From NCBI GenBank assembly GCA_947502585.1, contig CANNAV010000006.1, positions 1 to 64,000 of the forward strand: DNA of 64,000 nt. The letters run 5' to 3'. Made by a program: the position numbers and the translations under genes. This document shows, in pieces, positions 15,390-23,158 of this stretch; within the stretch, counting starts at the first letter, position 1; the number at the start of each line of letters is the position of its first letter. The notes under the pieces were generated by a model. That model searched no databases. It was not told the DNA's origin and saw nothing but the letters and a program-made list of their open reading frames with translations. The DNA is from an uncultured Pseudovibrio sp. Its GTDB lineage: Bacteria > Pseudomonadota > Alphaproteobacteria > Rhizobiales > Stappiaceae.

Positions 15390-17669
15390 ATGGGTGTTTT
15401 AACTTCCAAGCTGGTCATTTCAGTTCTTGACCGGGCAAGCGGTCCTGCGCGTGCAATTGCCAACTCCATGAAGGGGATGCAGGCTTCAGCTGATCGCAAT
15501 AGGCGCGAGCTGAACCGGATGCAGGGGCAGATGCTTGGCGCAGTCGGAACGGGCTATATTCTGGCCCGCTCCATTGCTGCCCCGGTAAAGTCTGCCATGG
15601 AGTTCGAGTCCGCTATGTCGGACGTAAAGAAGGTCGTTGATTTCGATAGTCCTGAAGGCTTCAAAAAGATGCGCAAGGACATCATTGATATGTCTACCCG
15701 CATGCCAATGACTGCTTCTCAGATTGCTGACATCGTCGCTGCAGCCGGACAGGCCGGTATGGCCGGAGATGAGCTGACCCAGTTTGCAGAGATGGCAGCG
15801 AAAGTCGGTGTTGCTTTTGATGTGAGTGCCGGCACAGCAGGCGAAAGCCTTGCCAAGATCAAGACAGCTCTCGGGTTGACCGTGAGCGAAACTGGCGAGC
15901 TGGCAGATGCAATCAACCATCTGTCAAACACCTCTGCAAGTTCTGCTCCTGATCTGCTCGACTTCATGCGCCGCGTTGGCTCAGTAGGTAAGCAGTATGG
16001 TTTCACCGCGGAGCAGACAGCGGCCATTGGGTCCGCAATGATCGCGTCAGGCGCACAAGCTGATGTCGCGGCCACCAGCTTCCGAAATGCTGGCAAGGCA
16101 CTGGCACGAGGTGAGGGGTCAACAAAGCGCCAACACAAGGCCTACAAGCGCTTGGGACTGGATGCGGTAAAGGTATCCAAGAACCTGCAAAAGGACGCTG
16201 TAGGCACGCTTAAGACTGTCATTGGGCAAATTCGAGAGCTACCCAAGGAACTGCAAACCTCCGTCATCTCAGATCTGTTTGGTGACGAGGCCCGTGCAAT
16301 CGCACCTTTGATTGAGAATGCATCACTCCTTGATAACGCACTGGGATCAGTCGCTTCAAAGGCTCAGTTCCTTGGCTCATCTCAGGCAGAGTTCGAGGAA
16401 CGTTCGAGAACCTCAGCAGCTCAACTTCAGGTGTTCCAAAACAAGATTGAAGCTGCTTCAATTGCGATTGGTGATAGTCTCCTGCCGGTAATCAATGATT
16501 TGACTGACGCCTTAGGACCCCAAATTCAAGCGTTCACAAAATGGGCCGAAGAAAACCCGAAAATTCTATCTGAGCTTATTAAATGGGGCAGCGTTGCGCT
16601 CGGTATTTTGATTGCCTTAGCTGGCCTAAGATATGCTTTCTTGCTTTTGAAATCTGTGACTTGGGACCTTGCAGCTGGGATCTTTAAGGCATTTCGCAAG
16701 CTATCAAAGTTGCCCGGTATTGGAAGTCGTCGTGCTGGTAAGACAAAACGGGTCGCAGGCCCGGCAGGTGCTAAACCTTCTTCAGTTAAGAAAGCCGGTG
16801 TTCCTCAGGTATCCCGTAAAATGCCAGCCGCCGCCAACGATAACGGAGGCGGAAAATCTAATATCAAAGGGCTGAAGGCTGGCAAGCTGTTGAAAGGTGC
16901 AGCAAGCCTGAATTTGGTGGGCTTAATCCTCAACGAGTTTGAGCACTCAATCAATACATGGGGAATGAGCTGGAAAGACAGAGCTCAATACGCCCAGAAC
17001 AGGTTTGATGCTGGAGCCGCCAACGGTGAGGCAATGAACCAATGGCTTGAAGACCTCATCGGGGTGCGCAAAGGGCCAGTCGAAAAAGGGAACGTGCTGG
17101 TTGAGGCTCTTAAGCAAGACCTGGCACTAATCGATAGCCAGATTGCTGAGTTGGGTGACAGCCGAAGCGAAAGGCAAACCAAGCGCGGCCTGCAGACAGA
17201 CCGGGAGGAAATAGTCGAGCAGTTGAAGGCGCTCAACGCAGAGCTTGCGCAGACTGCAAATGGAGTTGCTGACGCTAAGGTGGCGGAAGCCCTTCAAACC
17301 AAAGCAAACCAAATCCTCGCAGTTCCAATCCCCAAACCTTCTGCTGGTTCTGGTTTGAAGGTACCACAGATCGCTGGTGCACGCGCATTGGGCGGGCAGA
17401 TTGTGGGTGGTCGCAACTATCTGGTTGGAGAGAATGGCGCAGAACTGGTGACACCAAGCCAGTCCGGATACGTCCACACCGCTTCAGAGAGTGCAAAGAT
17501 GCTCGGCGGTGGCGGCCCAGGCTCATCTTCAGGTGAAACTCATTATCATTTCGGGCCGTTTTATGTAGACGCGGCAAGCAGTGCGTCTGAGATGGTCGAA
17601 GAATTTGTTGAACAGGTCGAAGATCGGATGTCCGGACTTCATGCAGACCGAGAATATGCGGTGCGCTAA
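15390..17669 (+). CDS. T: Tail tape measure protein, P2 gpT type
   Basis: A 759-aa tape measure protein whose length should set the tail length. The N-terminal 330 residues form the family domain, with ESAMSDVKKVVDFDSPEGF, MSTRMPMTASQIADIVAAAGQAG and QTAAIGSAMIASGAQADVAATSFRNAGKAL, all hallmarks of the phage tail TP901/gpT family. A hydrophobic stretch near residues 395-425 (WGSVALGILIALAGLRYAFLLL) is a likely membrane-inserting segment used in DNA entry. The C-terminal part is helical and ends in a GGQIVGGRNYLVGENGAEL motif and a Gly-rich tail. It overlaps U by one base (TAATG). Confidence 0.9.
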   Translation: MGVLTSKLVISVLDRASGPARAIANSMKGMQASADRNRRELNRMQGQMLGAVGTGYILARSIAAPVKSAMEFESAMSDVKKVVDFDSPEGFKKMRKDIIDMSTRMPMTASQIADIVAAAGQAGMAGDELTQFAEMAAKVGVAFDVSAGTAGESLAKIKTALGLTVSETGELADAINHLSNTSASSAPDLLDFMRRVGSVGKQYGFTAEQTAAIGSAMIASGAQADVAATSFRNAGKALARGEGSTKRQHKAYKRLGLDAVKVSKNLQKDAVGTLKTVIGQIRELPKELQTSVISDLFGDEARAIAPLIENASLLDNALGSVASKAQFLGSSQAEFEERSRTSAAQLQVFQNKIEAASIAIGDSLLPVINDLTDALGPQIQAFTKWAEENPKILSELIKWGSVALGILIALAGLRYAFLLLKSVTWDLAAGIFKAFRKLSKLPGIGSRRAGKTKRVAGPAGAKPSSVKKAGVPQVSRKMPAAANDNGGGKSNIKGLKAGKLLKGAASLNLVGLILNEFEHSINTWGMSWKDRAQYAQNRFDAGAANGEAMNQWLEDLIGVRKGPVEKGNVLVEALKQDLALIDSQIAELGDSRSERQTKRGLQTDREEIVEQLKALNAELAQTANGVADAKVAEALQTKANQILAVPIPKPSAGSGLKVPQIAGARALGGQIVGGRNYLVGENGAELVTPSQSGYVHTASESAKMLGGGGPGSSSGETHYHFGPFYVDAASSASEMVEEFVEQVEDRMSGLHADREYAVR

Positions 17670-18103
17670 TGCTTTACATTCTTGGAGCTTTGCAGATGGA
17701 CACCTTTCCATTCAACGTGGATCAGGTGTCCATCTCCGCAAAGGCAGATTGGGCGAAGAAGCCAGTTATGGGTGGGATAAAACCCGGTGAGTTCATGGGT
17801 GATGGCGGCAAAACCATCAACCTTTCAGGCCATCTGCTTCCCATCCGCATAGGTGGCCTTACTGAGCTTGAAATAGCCGATCAAATGCGGCGGACTGGTC
17901 AGGTCTTTCCGGTTATGCGTGGCGATGGCAAACCGCTGGGGAACTACTTTATCAAGTCCTCAAAGCAAACGCACAAAGAGCTGGAAAGGGACGGCGTTCC
18001 GTTTGTGATCTCCTATCAGATTGGACTTGAGCAGTTGCCGGATGAAACCCCGACTTCAGCTGATCTGATTCCAGATCTGATTTCTGTTTTCGACCTGCTT
18101 TAA
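17669..18103 (+). CDS. U: Tail protein U
   Basis: A 144-aa protein of the P2 gpU family, required for tail completion. It contains the family motifs at the expected places: FPFNVDQVSISAKADWAKKPVMGG near the start, GGKTINLSGHLLPIRIGGL in the middle and VPFVISYQIGLEQLPDE near the end. The order T-U-X-D is that of P2-type operons. The ATG at 17669 overlaps the stop of T. Confidence 0.87.
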   Translation: MLYILGALQMDTFPFNVDQVSISAKADWAKKPVMGGIKPGEFMGDGGKTINLSGHLLPIRIGGLTELEIADQMRRTGQVFPVMRGDGKPLGNYFIKSSKQTHKELERDGVPFVISYQIGLEQLPDETPTSADLIPDLISVFDLL

Positions 18104-18112
18104 GGGGCGGCC

Positions 18113-18337
18113 ATGTCCACCAAGATTACCGTTACAGGTGAAGGGATCACCTTGGATCTGCTGCTTGTGCGCGTGCATGGCTGGAAGGGGCAAGATCTCA
18201 TCACCGAGGCACTTAGCCTTAACCCTGGCATGGCTGCTGAAGGCGCATTGCTCACAGCAGGCCGGGAGGTGCTTATTCCTGACCTGCCATCTGAAACCAC
18301 AACCACACCAGAGCCAACAATAGACTTGTTTGGATAG
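18113..18337 (+). CDS. X: Tail protein X, LysM-like
   Basis: A 74-aa protein of the P2 gpX family. It is a single small domain of LysM type: ITVTGEGITLDLLLVRVHG at the start, NPGMAAEGALLTAGREVLIPDLP at the end, the usual 'N..L...G..L.IP' close of LysM. It is thought to bind peptidoglycan or the tail tip. It lies 9 bases after U and 3 bases before D. Confidence 0.85.
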   Translation: MSTKITVTGEGITLDLLLVRVHGWKGQDLITEALSLNPGMAAEGALLTAGREVLIPDLPSETTTTPEPTIDLFG

Positions 18338-18340
18338 AGC

Positions 18341-19444
18341 ATGAACGAATGGACCGTAGATTGGAAAGTCATCTTGAATGGCGATGACATCTCGCAGGAT
18401 CTTCGCCCCTATCTGATGAACATTTCAGCGACGGATAAGGCCGGGATCAGCTCTGACAGTTGTAGTCTTAGCCTTGATGATCGCGCAGGGCAGATCAAGT
18501 TGCCGAGTGCCGGTCACCGGTTATCAGTTCTCCTTGAGGGCAGGAAGGTCTTTGAAGGGATTACTGATCAGCCGGTTTCTTCAAGCAATCGGTCAGGCGG
18601 GCAAAAGCTCTCAATCAAGGCCAAGGGCTTCGACGAACGCTCCCCAGTCAAGCAACCGCTTTTTTTCCATAAGGATGAAGCAACCCTTGATGAGTTCTTG
18701 CAGGACGCTGCGAAGAAAGCCGGATTTAACATCAAGGTAGACCCGGCCTTTAAGGAGATTTTTCGCGACTACTGGTCAGCAAATGGGGAGAGCTTCCATT
18801 CAATCGGCCAGCGTTATGCAAAAGAGCTGAATGGGGCATTCAAGATCAGGGACAAGACGGCTGTTTTACTGCCGCTGGGTGCTGATAACGGGCTTCCCGT
18901 GCTCAAGTGCATCTATCCCGGTAATATCATCGCTTGGCGCTTGAAACCCCGTGATCTGAGTAGGGCCTTCACAGGTAGTTCAGTACGCTATGTGGACAGG
19001 GAGAAAGGCAAGGTCGTTGAAGTCAAGCGGCCCTACAAAGAGGAGGAAATCGAAGACCCTGCGTTCTCAGATCCTGTGCTCAATGCAATTCGCTCTACGG
19101 TCAAAGACGAAGACCAAGCCAAAGAGCTACTGAAGGCCCGTGAAGGGCAGGGAAAGCGAGAGAAGGCCTCCGGCTCGATTACAATCAACTTTGCACCAGA
19201 GGCTCAGGCAGAAGCTCTATGCGCCGTTGAAGGCATCAAGCAGGGCATTGACGGCACATACCGCATTGAAAGCAGAACGCACAAGGCGGCGAGGGGTGGA
19301 AGTGCAACAACGACCTTGAACGTGAAAGAGCCGCAGGATGGGGCAGGGAAACGGGAAGGGGCCAAGCCCAAGGCCCCGACCAAGAAGCCCGCCCTAACTG
19401 GGGACGGACTAAATCGAAACGGACGAACAGGAATACAGCAGTAG
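18341..19444 (+). CDS. D: Late control / tail hub protein, P2 gpD type
   Basis: A 367-aa baseplate hub protein. Proteins of this family (gpD, T4 gp27, VgrG N-terminus) form the ring between the tail tube and spike. Typical motifs are DDISQDLRPYLMNISATDKAGISSDSCSLSLDDR near the start, the GRKVFEGITDQP strand, then TLDEFLQDAAKKAGFN and a final half with GSITINFAPEAQAEALCAVEGIKQGIDGTYRIESRTH, matching the conserved GpD ending. The tail after residue 320 is Lys- and Gly-rich and poorly ordered. It is the last tail gene. A terminator-like hairpin separates it from the lysis cassette. Confidence 0.87.
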   Translation: MNEWTVDWKVILNGDDISQDLRPYLMNISATDKAGISSDSCSLSLDDRAGQIKLPSAGHRLSVLLEGRKVFEGITDQPVSSSNRSGGQKLSIKAKGFDERSPVKQPLFFHKDEATLDEFLQDAAKKAGFNIKVDPAFKEIFRDYWSANGESFHSIGQRYAKELNGAFKIRDKTAVLLPLGADNGLPVLKCIYPGNIIAWRLKPRDLSRAFTGSSVRYVDREKGKVVEVKRPYKEEEIEDPAFSDPVLNAIRSTVKDEDQAKELLKAREGQGKREKASGSITINFAPEAQAEALCAVEGIKQGIDGTYRIESRTHKAARGGSATTTLNVKEPQDGAGKREGAKPKAPTKKPALTGDGLNRNGRTGIQQ

Positions 19445-19450
19445 CCAACC

Positions 19451-19474
19451 AACCGCCTTAGAGGCGGTTTTTTT
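19451..19474 (+). terminator. Intrinsic terminator-like hairpin before the endolysin gene
   Basis: AACCGCC (19451-19457) pairs with GGCGGTT (19463-19469) over a 5-base loop, with seven T residues (19468-19474). The T run abuts ATGGAG (19475-19480), the ribosome binding site of the endolysin gene at 19490. The module repeats the one at 1133 almost exactly in layout. Confidence 0.75.
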
Positions 19475-19489
19475 ATGGAGTTTCCTGAA

Positions 19490-19960
19490 ATGAAGACTAC
19501 CAAAACCCGGCTTGTCGGGGCTTCAGTCGCGCTTATCGTTGCGTTTGTTGGGGCATGGGAGGGGATGAAGACGCAAGCTTACCGAGACATTGTAGGCGTC
19601 TCAACCATCTGCTACGGCGAAACCAAGGGCGTGAAGATGGGGGATACAGCAACTAAGGCTGAATGTGATGCCATGCTTGATGTATCGCTCAAGGAGCATG
19701 AAGCCGGGATGCGCAGCTGCTTGAAAGCACCTGAAAAGATCCCAATCAAAACGTACCTTGCAATGATCTCGCTTTCTTACAACATCGGGACCGGAGCCTT
19801 TTGCAGATCGACGGCGCGGCGCAGATTGAACGCGGGAGATTGGGCGGGTGCTTGCGAGGCTGCGACATGGTTCAATCGTGCCGGTGGCCGCAAAGTGCAG
19901 GGCCTCGTCAACCGCAGGCAGGATGAATACAAGATGTGCATGCAAGGGGCGCGGGAATGA
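19490..19960 (+). CDS. SAR-type endolysin, GH24 lysozyme
   Basis: A 156-aa muramidase that cleaves the peptidoglycan of the host. Glu24, Asp33 and Thr39 have the GH24 spacing E-x8-D-x5-T. The first 22 residues include the weakly hydrophobic GASVALIVAFVGA segment, rich in small residues, that is typical of signal-anchor-release lysozymes; such enzymes are held in the inner membrane and released when the membrane collapses. A Cys at position 42 near the active site may take part in the usual disulfide control. GGAG at 19477 fits the ATG at 19490; an ATG at 19475 lies within that site. It overlaps the spanin gene by 4 bases (ATGA). Confidence 0.86.
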   Translation: MKTTKTRLVGASVALIVAFVGAWEGMKTQAYRDIVGVSTICYGETKGVKMGDTATKAECDAMLDVSLKEHEAGMRSCLKAPEKIPIKTYLAMISLSYNIGTGAFCRSTARRRLNAGDWAGACEAATWFNRAGGRKVQGLVNRRQDEYKMCMQGARE

Positions 19961-20391
19961 TAAGCTTGCTCGCCGCATTCATCACCACTGGCATCGACAG
20001 CCTGCTTGCCTATGGGGCGCTTGCTGGGGCTGTGCTGGCTTTTGCGGCTAGGCTTGAACCTCGCACTCCCAAATGGCTGTCTACATACACTACAACGGCT
20101 CTGCTATGCGTATCAGCGTGGTATTTCTCGGCTCTTCATCATGACAGAGAAGCTGATATTGCGCAGCTCAGGGCCGACTACAAGGCGCTTACGCGGATCA
20201 CAGCAGCACACAAAGTCATCTCACAGCAAGCGAATGACAGCCTGCTGGATCGTCTCCGACAAGTTGGGGCGCTTGAAGAAAAGGTAAGGGACTATGAATT
20301 TGAGCTGCAAAGGGGCAGGATTGCTACTTGTCCTTCTGATCCCGCTTATCTTGAGCGGATGCACGCACTACAATTCCGAGAAGCTCTTTAA
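19957..20391 (+). CDS. Inner-membrane spanin (Rz-like)
   Basis: A 144-aa protein beginning MISLLAAFITTGIDSLLAYGALAGAVLAFAARL, with hydrophobic stretches near residues 8-28 and 43-60, followed by a long charged coiled-coil region (residues 65-125). This is the layout of i-spanins such as lambda Rz, which span the periplasm together with an outer-membrane lipoprotein partner and fuse the membranes in the last step of lysis. It starts inside the stop of the endolysin. Its last third overlaps the o-spanin gene in another frame, as in lambda. Confidence 0.72.
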   Translation: MISLLAAFITTGIDSLLAYGALAGAVLAFAARLEPRTPKWLSTYTTTALLCVSAWYFSALHHDREADIAQLRADYKALTRITAAHKVISQQANDSLLDRLRQVGALEEKVRDYEFELQRGRIATCPSDPAYLERMHALQFREAL

Positions 20392-20569
20392 GCTTCCTCT
20401 TCCTCCCTCAGATCTGACTACCGAAAGTAAAGACCCTGGCATCACTGGCGATAAAGGCCGCGATGCGATCAGGCATAGAGCTGCATTGATAGCCTGTCAC
20501 GCAAAAGAACAGGGTTGGCAGTCCTTTTACGGAAGCATTCAGGACAACTTGAAAGGTATTGCCAAATGA
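20294..20569 (+). CDS. Outer-membrane spanin lipoprotein (Rz1-like), overlapping
   Basis: A 91-aa lipoprotein whose start lies inside the i-spanin gene in a different frame and which runs 178 bases past its stop. A signal peptide of about 20 residues ends in a clear lipobox LILSGC, and a proline-bearing stretch LPLPPSDL follows, as in Rz1. Nested or overlapping coding of Rz and Rz1 is a hallmark of the pair, so the overlap itself supports both calls. The C-terminal part (residues 50-91) is helical and longer than in lambda Rz1. Confidence 0.75.
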   Translation: MNLSCKGAGLLLVLLIPLILSGCTHYNSEKLFKLPLPPSDLTTESKDPGITGDKGRDAIRHRAALIACHAKEQGWQSFYGSIQDNLKGIAK

Positions 20570-20787
20570 CCCCTCGGAGTGATTTAGGCTTCGGAATAAG
20601 CTTAGGCGGGCTCGGTTCTGTTGGCGCTACTACAGAGGCTTGGAGCACGTATGTAGAGCCTCTCTTGCAAGGCTTCATCCTCGTTGGAACAGCGGTAGGC
20701 GTAGCACTACTTTTGTGGGGGCGGTGGACTGACAATCGGATCAAAAGCAAGAAGCTTGAAAACCTCGAAAAAGAAGATTGCAAGTAA
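20566..20787 (+). CDS. Small one-TM phage protein, possible holin or lysis regulator
   Basis: A 73-aa protein with a glycine-rich N-terminus, a single membrane segment near residues 34-51 (LLQGFILVGTAVGVALLLW) and a positively charged C-terminal tail (RIKSKKLENLEKEDCK). It starts inside the o-spanin stop (AAATGA) and is the last gene of the late operon. It could be the holin or pinholin missing elsewhere in the cassette, but one-TM membrane proteins of this size are common and no holin family can be named. Confidence 0.5.
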   Translation: MTPRSDLGFGISLGGLGSVGATTEAWSTYVEPLLQGFILVGTAVGVALLLWGRWTDNRIKSKKLENLEKEDCK

Positions 20788-20798
20788 GTTTAGAAAGC

Positions 20799-20822
20799 GA
20801 TAGCCCCATTATCGGGGCTATC
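20799..20822. terminator. Hairpin closing the late operon
   Basis: GATAGCCCC (20799-20807) pairs perfectly with GGGGCTATC (20814-20822). It lies between the convergent 3' ends of the late operon and the 52-aa minus-strand gene, so it can serve both sides. There is no strong T run on the plus side. Confidence 0.6.
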
Positions 20823-20832
20823 CAGTTTCAGA

Positions 20833-20991
20833 TTAGATCCAGTCATCAGGTTCTAAATCATTAAGCGTTGCACCAAACATCGCGAGACGGTCCATTTCCC
20901 TTTGAGTTAGTGCCACATGCAGATGAATGAGTTCGCCAGCGGTGGTGACTTCACAGCGTTGTGCTAGAAAATCGAGAACGATGGACAACAT
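20833..20991 (-). CDS. 52-aa protein convergent with the phage late operon
   Basis: A short gene on the minus strand. The ATG at 20991 has AAAGG 7 bases upstream, and the frame runs to TAA at 20835-20833. The product starts MLSIVLDFLAQR, contains TTAGELIHLHVALTQREMDRLAMFG, and ends EPDDWI. It is helical and acidic at its end and has no membrane segment. I do not recognise it. The place, between the lysis cassette and the probable attachment site and against late transcription, is where P2-like prophages often carry morons or regulators. Confidence rests on the ribosome binding site, the flanking hairpin and protein-like composition. Confidence 0.5.
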   Translation of the reverse strand: MLSIVLDFLAQRCEVTTAGELIHLHVALTQREMDRLAMFGATLNDLEPDDWI

Positions 20992-21652
20992 ATTATTACC
21001 TTTTAAAGTTCTTTAGTATTCCTAATGGGTGGATGCACAAATTATTTGTTTAGAATTTCGCATACGCAAGCGGAATGTGCTTACAACTGGCCATTTGTTC
21101 GAAATTTATAAGTTATTGTCAAAAAAGAGAATTTGGTTACACACGTTCAAAGGATTGCGGGAATAAAAACCAAAGTTGTCCTTATGGGGTCTGTTTTTTT
21201 GCAGTAGTCGCTGCCTTAGAGATTCTTGATAATCCAAAAAAATAGGTCTTCAGCCTAAAATTTTGATGAAAAATACTTACTTAAGGTTGTCGATAATTTT
21301 TAATCCCCCCAAGGTAGCGCCATGCTAGCCATCAAGTGACCCTACGGTATGAAATTCTAGCTTGGTATAAGGCTGGTGATTCGGGGAAGTGTTGCTGCGC
21401 TTAGGTGGGGTAACATCACAATTAGATTGTCAGGCAGGTTGGCCTGCAGAACAGGACCCGATACCTGCTAACATGGCCAGTGCGCCTTAGCCCCAATCTA
21501 GCGCGATGACTAATGATGTCGGGTATTGTTTGGGTCTGCGTTCTGATCAAAGCAGGAACATTCGTTGGTAATCTGTTGGTAAAATGACACAAAAACTCCC
21601 AACAACGCCTGTTTCCCTACATTTTTGAACACGTTTTGTTCCTATTGAAACA
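20992..21652. other. Noncoding prophage end / attachment region
   Basis: About 660 bases without a convincing gene on either strand. The left half is AT-rich and may hold the promoter of the 52-aa gene. Near its right end GTTGGTAA occurs twice, at 21564-21571 and 21575-21582 (11-base period), and CCAACAAC lies nearby near 21599. Such short direct repeats next to a tRNA 3' end look like integrase arm sites. The second att copy would lie left of the window. Confidence 0.4.
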
Positions 21653-21678
21653 ACAAAAAAGCCCGCACAATGGCGAGC
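21653..21678 (-). terminator. tRNA-Ser terminator
   Basis: Read on the minus strand, GCTCGC (21678-21673) pairs with GCGGGC (21666-21661) with one G-T pair and a 6-base loop, followed by a T run (21660-21653, interrupted by one base). It lies about 30 bases beyond the tRNA 3' end. A TTTTT run on the other side may let it stop plus-strand transcripts as well. Confidence 0.65.
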
Positions 21679-21706
21679 ATTTTTGTCTTAACTATCAAAT
21701 AGTTAG

Positions 21707-21796
21707 TGGCGGAGAGGGTGGGATTCGAACCCACGAGACGCTTCCACGCCCGCTGGTTTTCAAGACCAGTGCATTCAACCACTCTGCCACCTCTCC
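21707..21796 (-). tRNA. tRNA-Ser (anticodon UGA)
   Basis: A 90-base class II tRNA on the minus strand. The acceptor arms GGAGAGG and CCTCTCC pair perfectly, the CCA end is encoded (21709-21707), the anticodon loop reads CTTGAAA giving anticodon UGA, the T arm contains GTGGGTTCGAATCCCAC, and a long variable arm is present as expected for serine. AACTAT-CAA-ATAGTT, a perfect palindrome, lies right behind the 3' end (21690-21704). The gene reads UCA codons and is probably the prophage attachment target. Confidence 0.95.
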
Positions 21797-21912
21797 GGCT
21801 GTGGTGTGAGCCCTGTTTCGTCCATGCAGCCTCCAAAGTCAAGTCAGCGAAAAACTTGTTCCACAGCATGAACTTTTTTTTCACAACGAAATCAAACAGT
21901 CGTACAAAACCG

Positions 21913-23147
21913 CAGGGCAATCGATTGAATAAATAGCTGACATTTGTGTGTTTTTCAGAATCAACTGGTGTGGCACTGCCTTATTAGGAAATTTCAGATG
22001 TCACACTCTGCCCAGGCCATCGCTACGCCCGGCTTTTTGAGTCACTTTGAAGGGACCAGGGATCCTCTACAAGCGGCAAAAGTTGTCTGTCCTCTGGAAG
22101 AGATCCCTTTCCGGTTCTGTGTGCAGTGATATCAGGCGCACAGGGAAGGACTTCGATCGCCCTTTATGGACGAAAGAAGCTTAACCATCTGCGTCGGTTT
22201 CTGCCGTTTTAGGATGGGACGCCGAGCCATGATCAATTGGGCATTTTGTTTTCCAGGCTTGATATGGAGCAATTTCAACAGTGCTTCATAAACCGGAGGT
22301 GTCAGTTGCATTGACACGCCTGAGGGCGTCATCGCTGTTGACGGCAAGACCTTTGGGCGGCCTTCGACCCTACCAGCGGCAAGGTTGCCATTCACATAAC
22401 TTCAACGTGTTCCTGTGATCAGAGCCTCGTTCCTGGCCAGCGCATGGTTGATGACAAATCCAATGAGATCACAGCACTACCCGAGTTGCTGGCTCTTTTG
22501 ACAACCATTGGGGCCATTGTGACCATTGATGCGATGGGTTGCCAGCGTAAAATCTGCCAGCAAATCATTGATCAGGAAGCCGGTTACGTGATTGCTCTGA
22601 AAAGCAATCAGGGGCGTTTGCGTGAGGATGTCGAACTGTTCTTTATGAGCATCCTGAGTGTGGGACCGGAAACGGTTTCCCCACCAAAAGCCAGAGTATT
22701 GAGGGTGGACACGGACGCATAGAGGCGCGAAAATGTACGCTGTGTTCTGATGTGGACTGGCTCAGGGATCAGCACCAGTGGCCAGCTTTGAAATCGGTCG
22801 TCATGATGGAATATACACGCGAAATCAGAGGGAAAACCGAAACCGTACGGCTGTTCTATATTGCCTCATTTGAGGACAACTCCAAAAGCATGGCAAAATA
22901 TATCCGCAACCATTGGCAGGTAGAGAACAGCTTGCGCCAGGTTCCGGATGTAACCTAACGGCAGGACAAATGTCGCATCAGAACCGGAAATTCTGCCGCA
23001 AACTTTGCGACCATCAAACACGCTGCAATCAAATTGCTGCGTAAGGTACCAGGTAAAATGAGTCTACCGCAAAGCGCCATTTATCAGCTCGGGATGATGA
23101 CGATATGGAGAAAATCATCCGCAATTGAAATTCAATCGATTCCCCTA
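21913..23147 (+). mobile_element. Decayed ISAs1-family insertion sequence
   Basis: A 1235-base element bounded by terminal inverted repeats: CAGGGCAATCGATTGAAT (21913-21930) on the left, and on the right the complement of TAGGGGAATCGATTGAAT (23130-23147). The two differ at two of 18 positions. Length and the internal transposase remnant fit the ISAs1 family. No target duplication is visible, so the insertion is old or rearranged. It lies between the tRNA-Ser and the M20 peptidase gene, whose stop is only 12 bases beyond the right end. Confidence 0.85.
21998..23128 (+). pseudogene. ISAs1-family transposase, frameshifted remnant
   Basis: The DDE transposase can be followed across several frames. 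First comes GFLSHFEGTRDPLQAAKVVCPLEEIPF (from 21998), then GRKKLNHLRRFLPF and DGTPSHDQLGILFSRLD (22170-22270), VDDKSNEITALPELLALL with TIDAMGCQRKICQQIID (22444-22570), then RGKTETVRLFYIAS and KYIRNHWQVENSL (22750-22940), and finally DDDDMEKIIRN ending at 23126-23128. Stops after LRRFLPF, in the MQLTPP region and after PDVT break it at least four times. The gene is dead. The motif DGTPSHD and the DDKSNEI/TIDAMGCQ block assign the family clearly. Confidence 0.9.
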
Positions 23148-23158
23148 AGCCTTCCCAC

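Noticed and set aside
1-20800. A tailocin (headless tail weapon) instead of a phage
   Set aside because: Capsid, decoration and protease genes are intact, so a head is made.
22132-22395. Minus-strand open frame of 87 codons in the insertion sequence
   Set aside because: The plus strand in this stretch reads as ISAs1 transposase (LNHLRRFLPF, DGTPSHD), so this frame is antisense to the relic.
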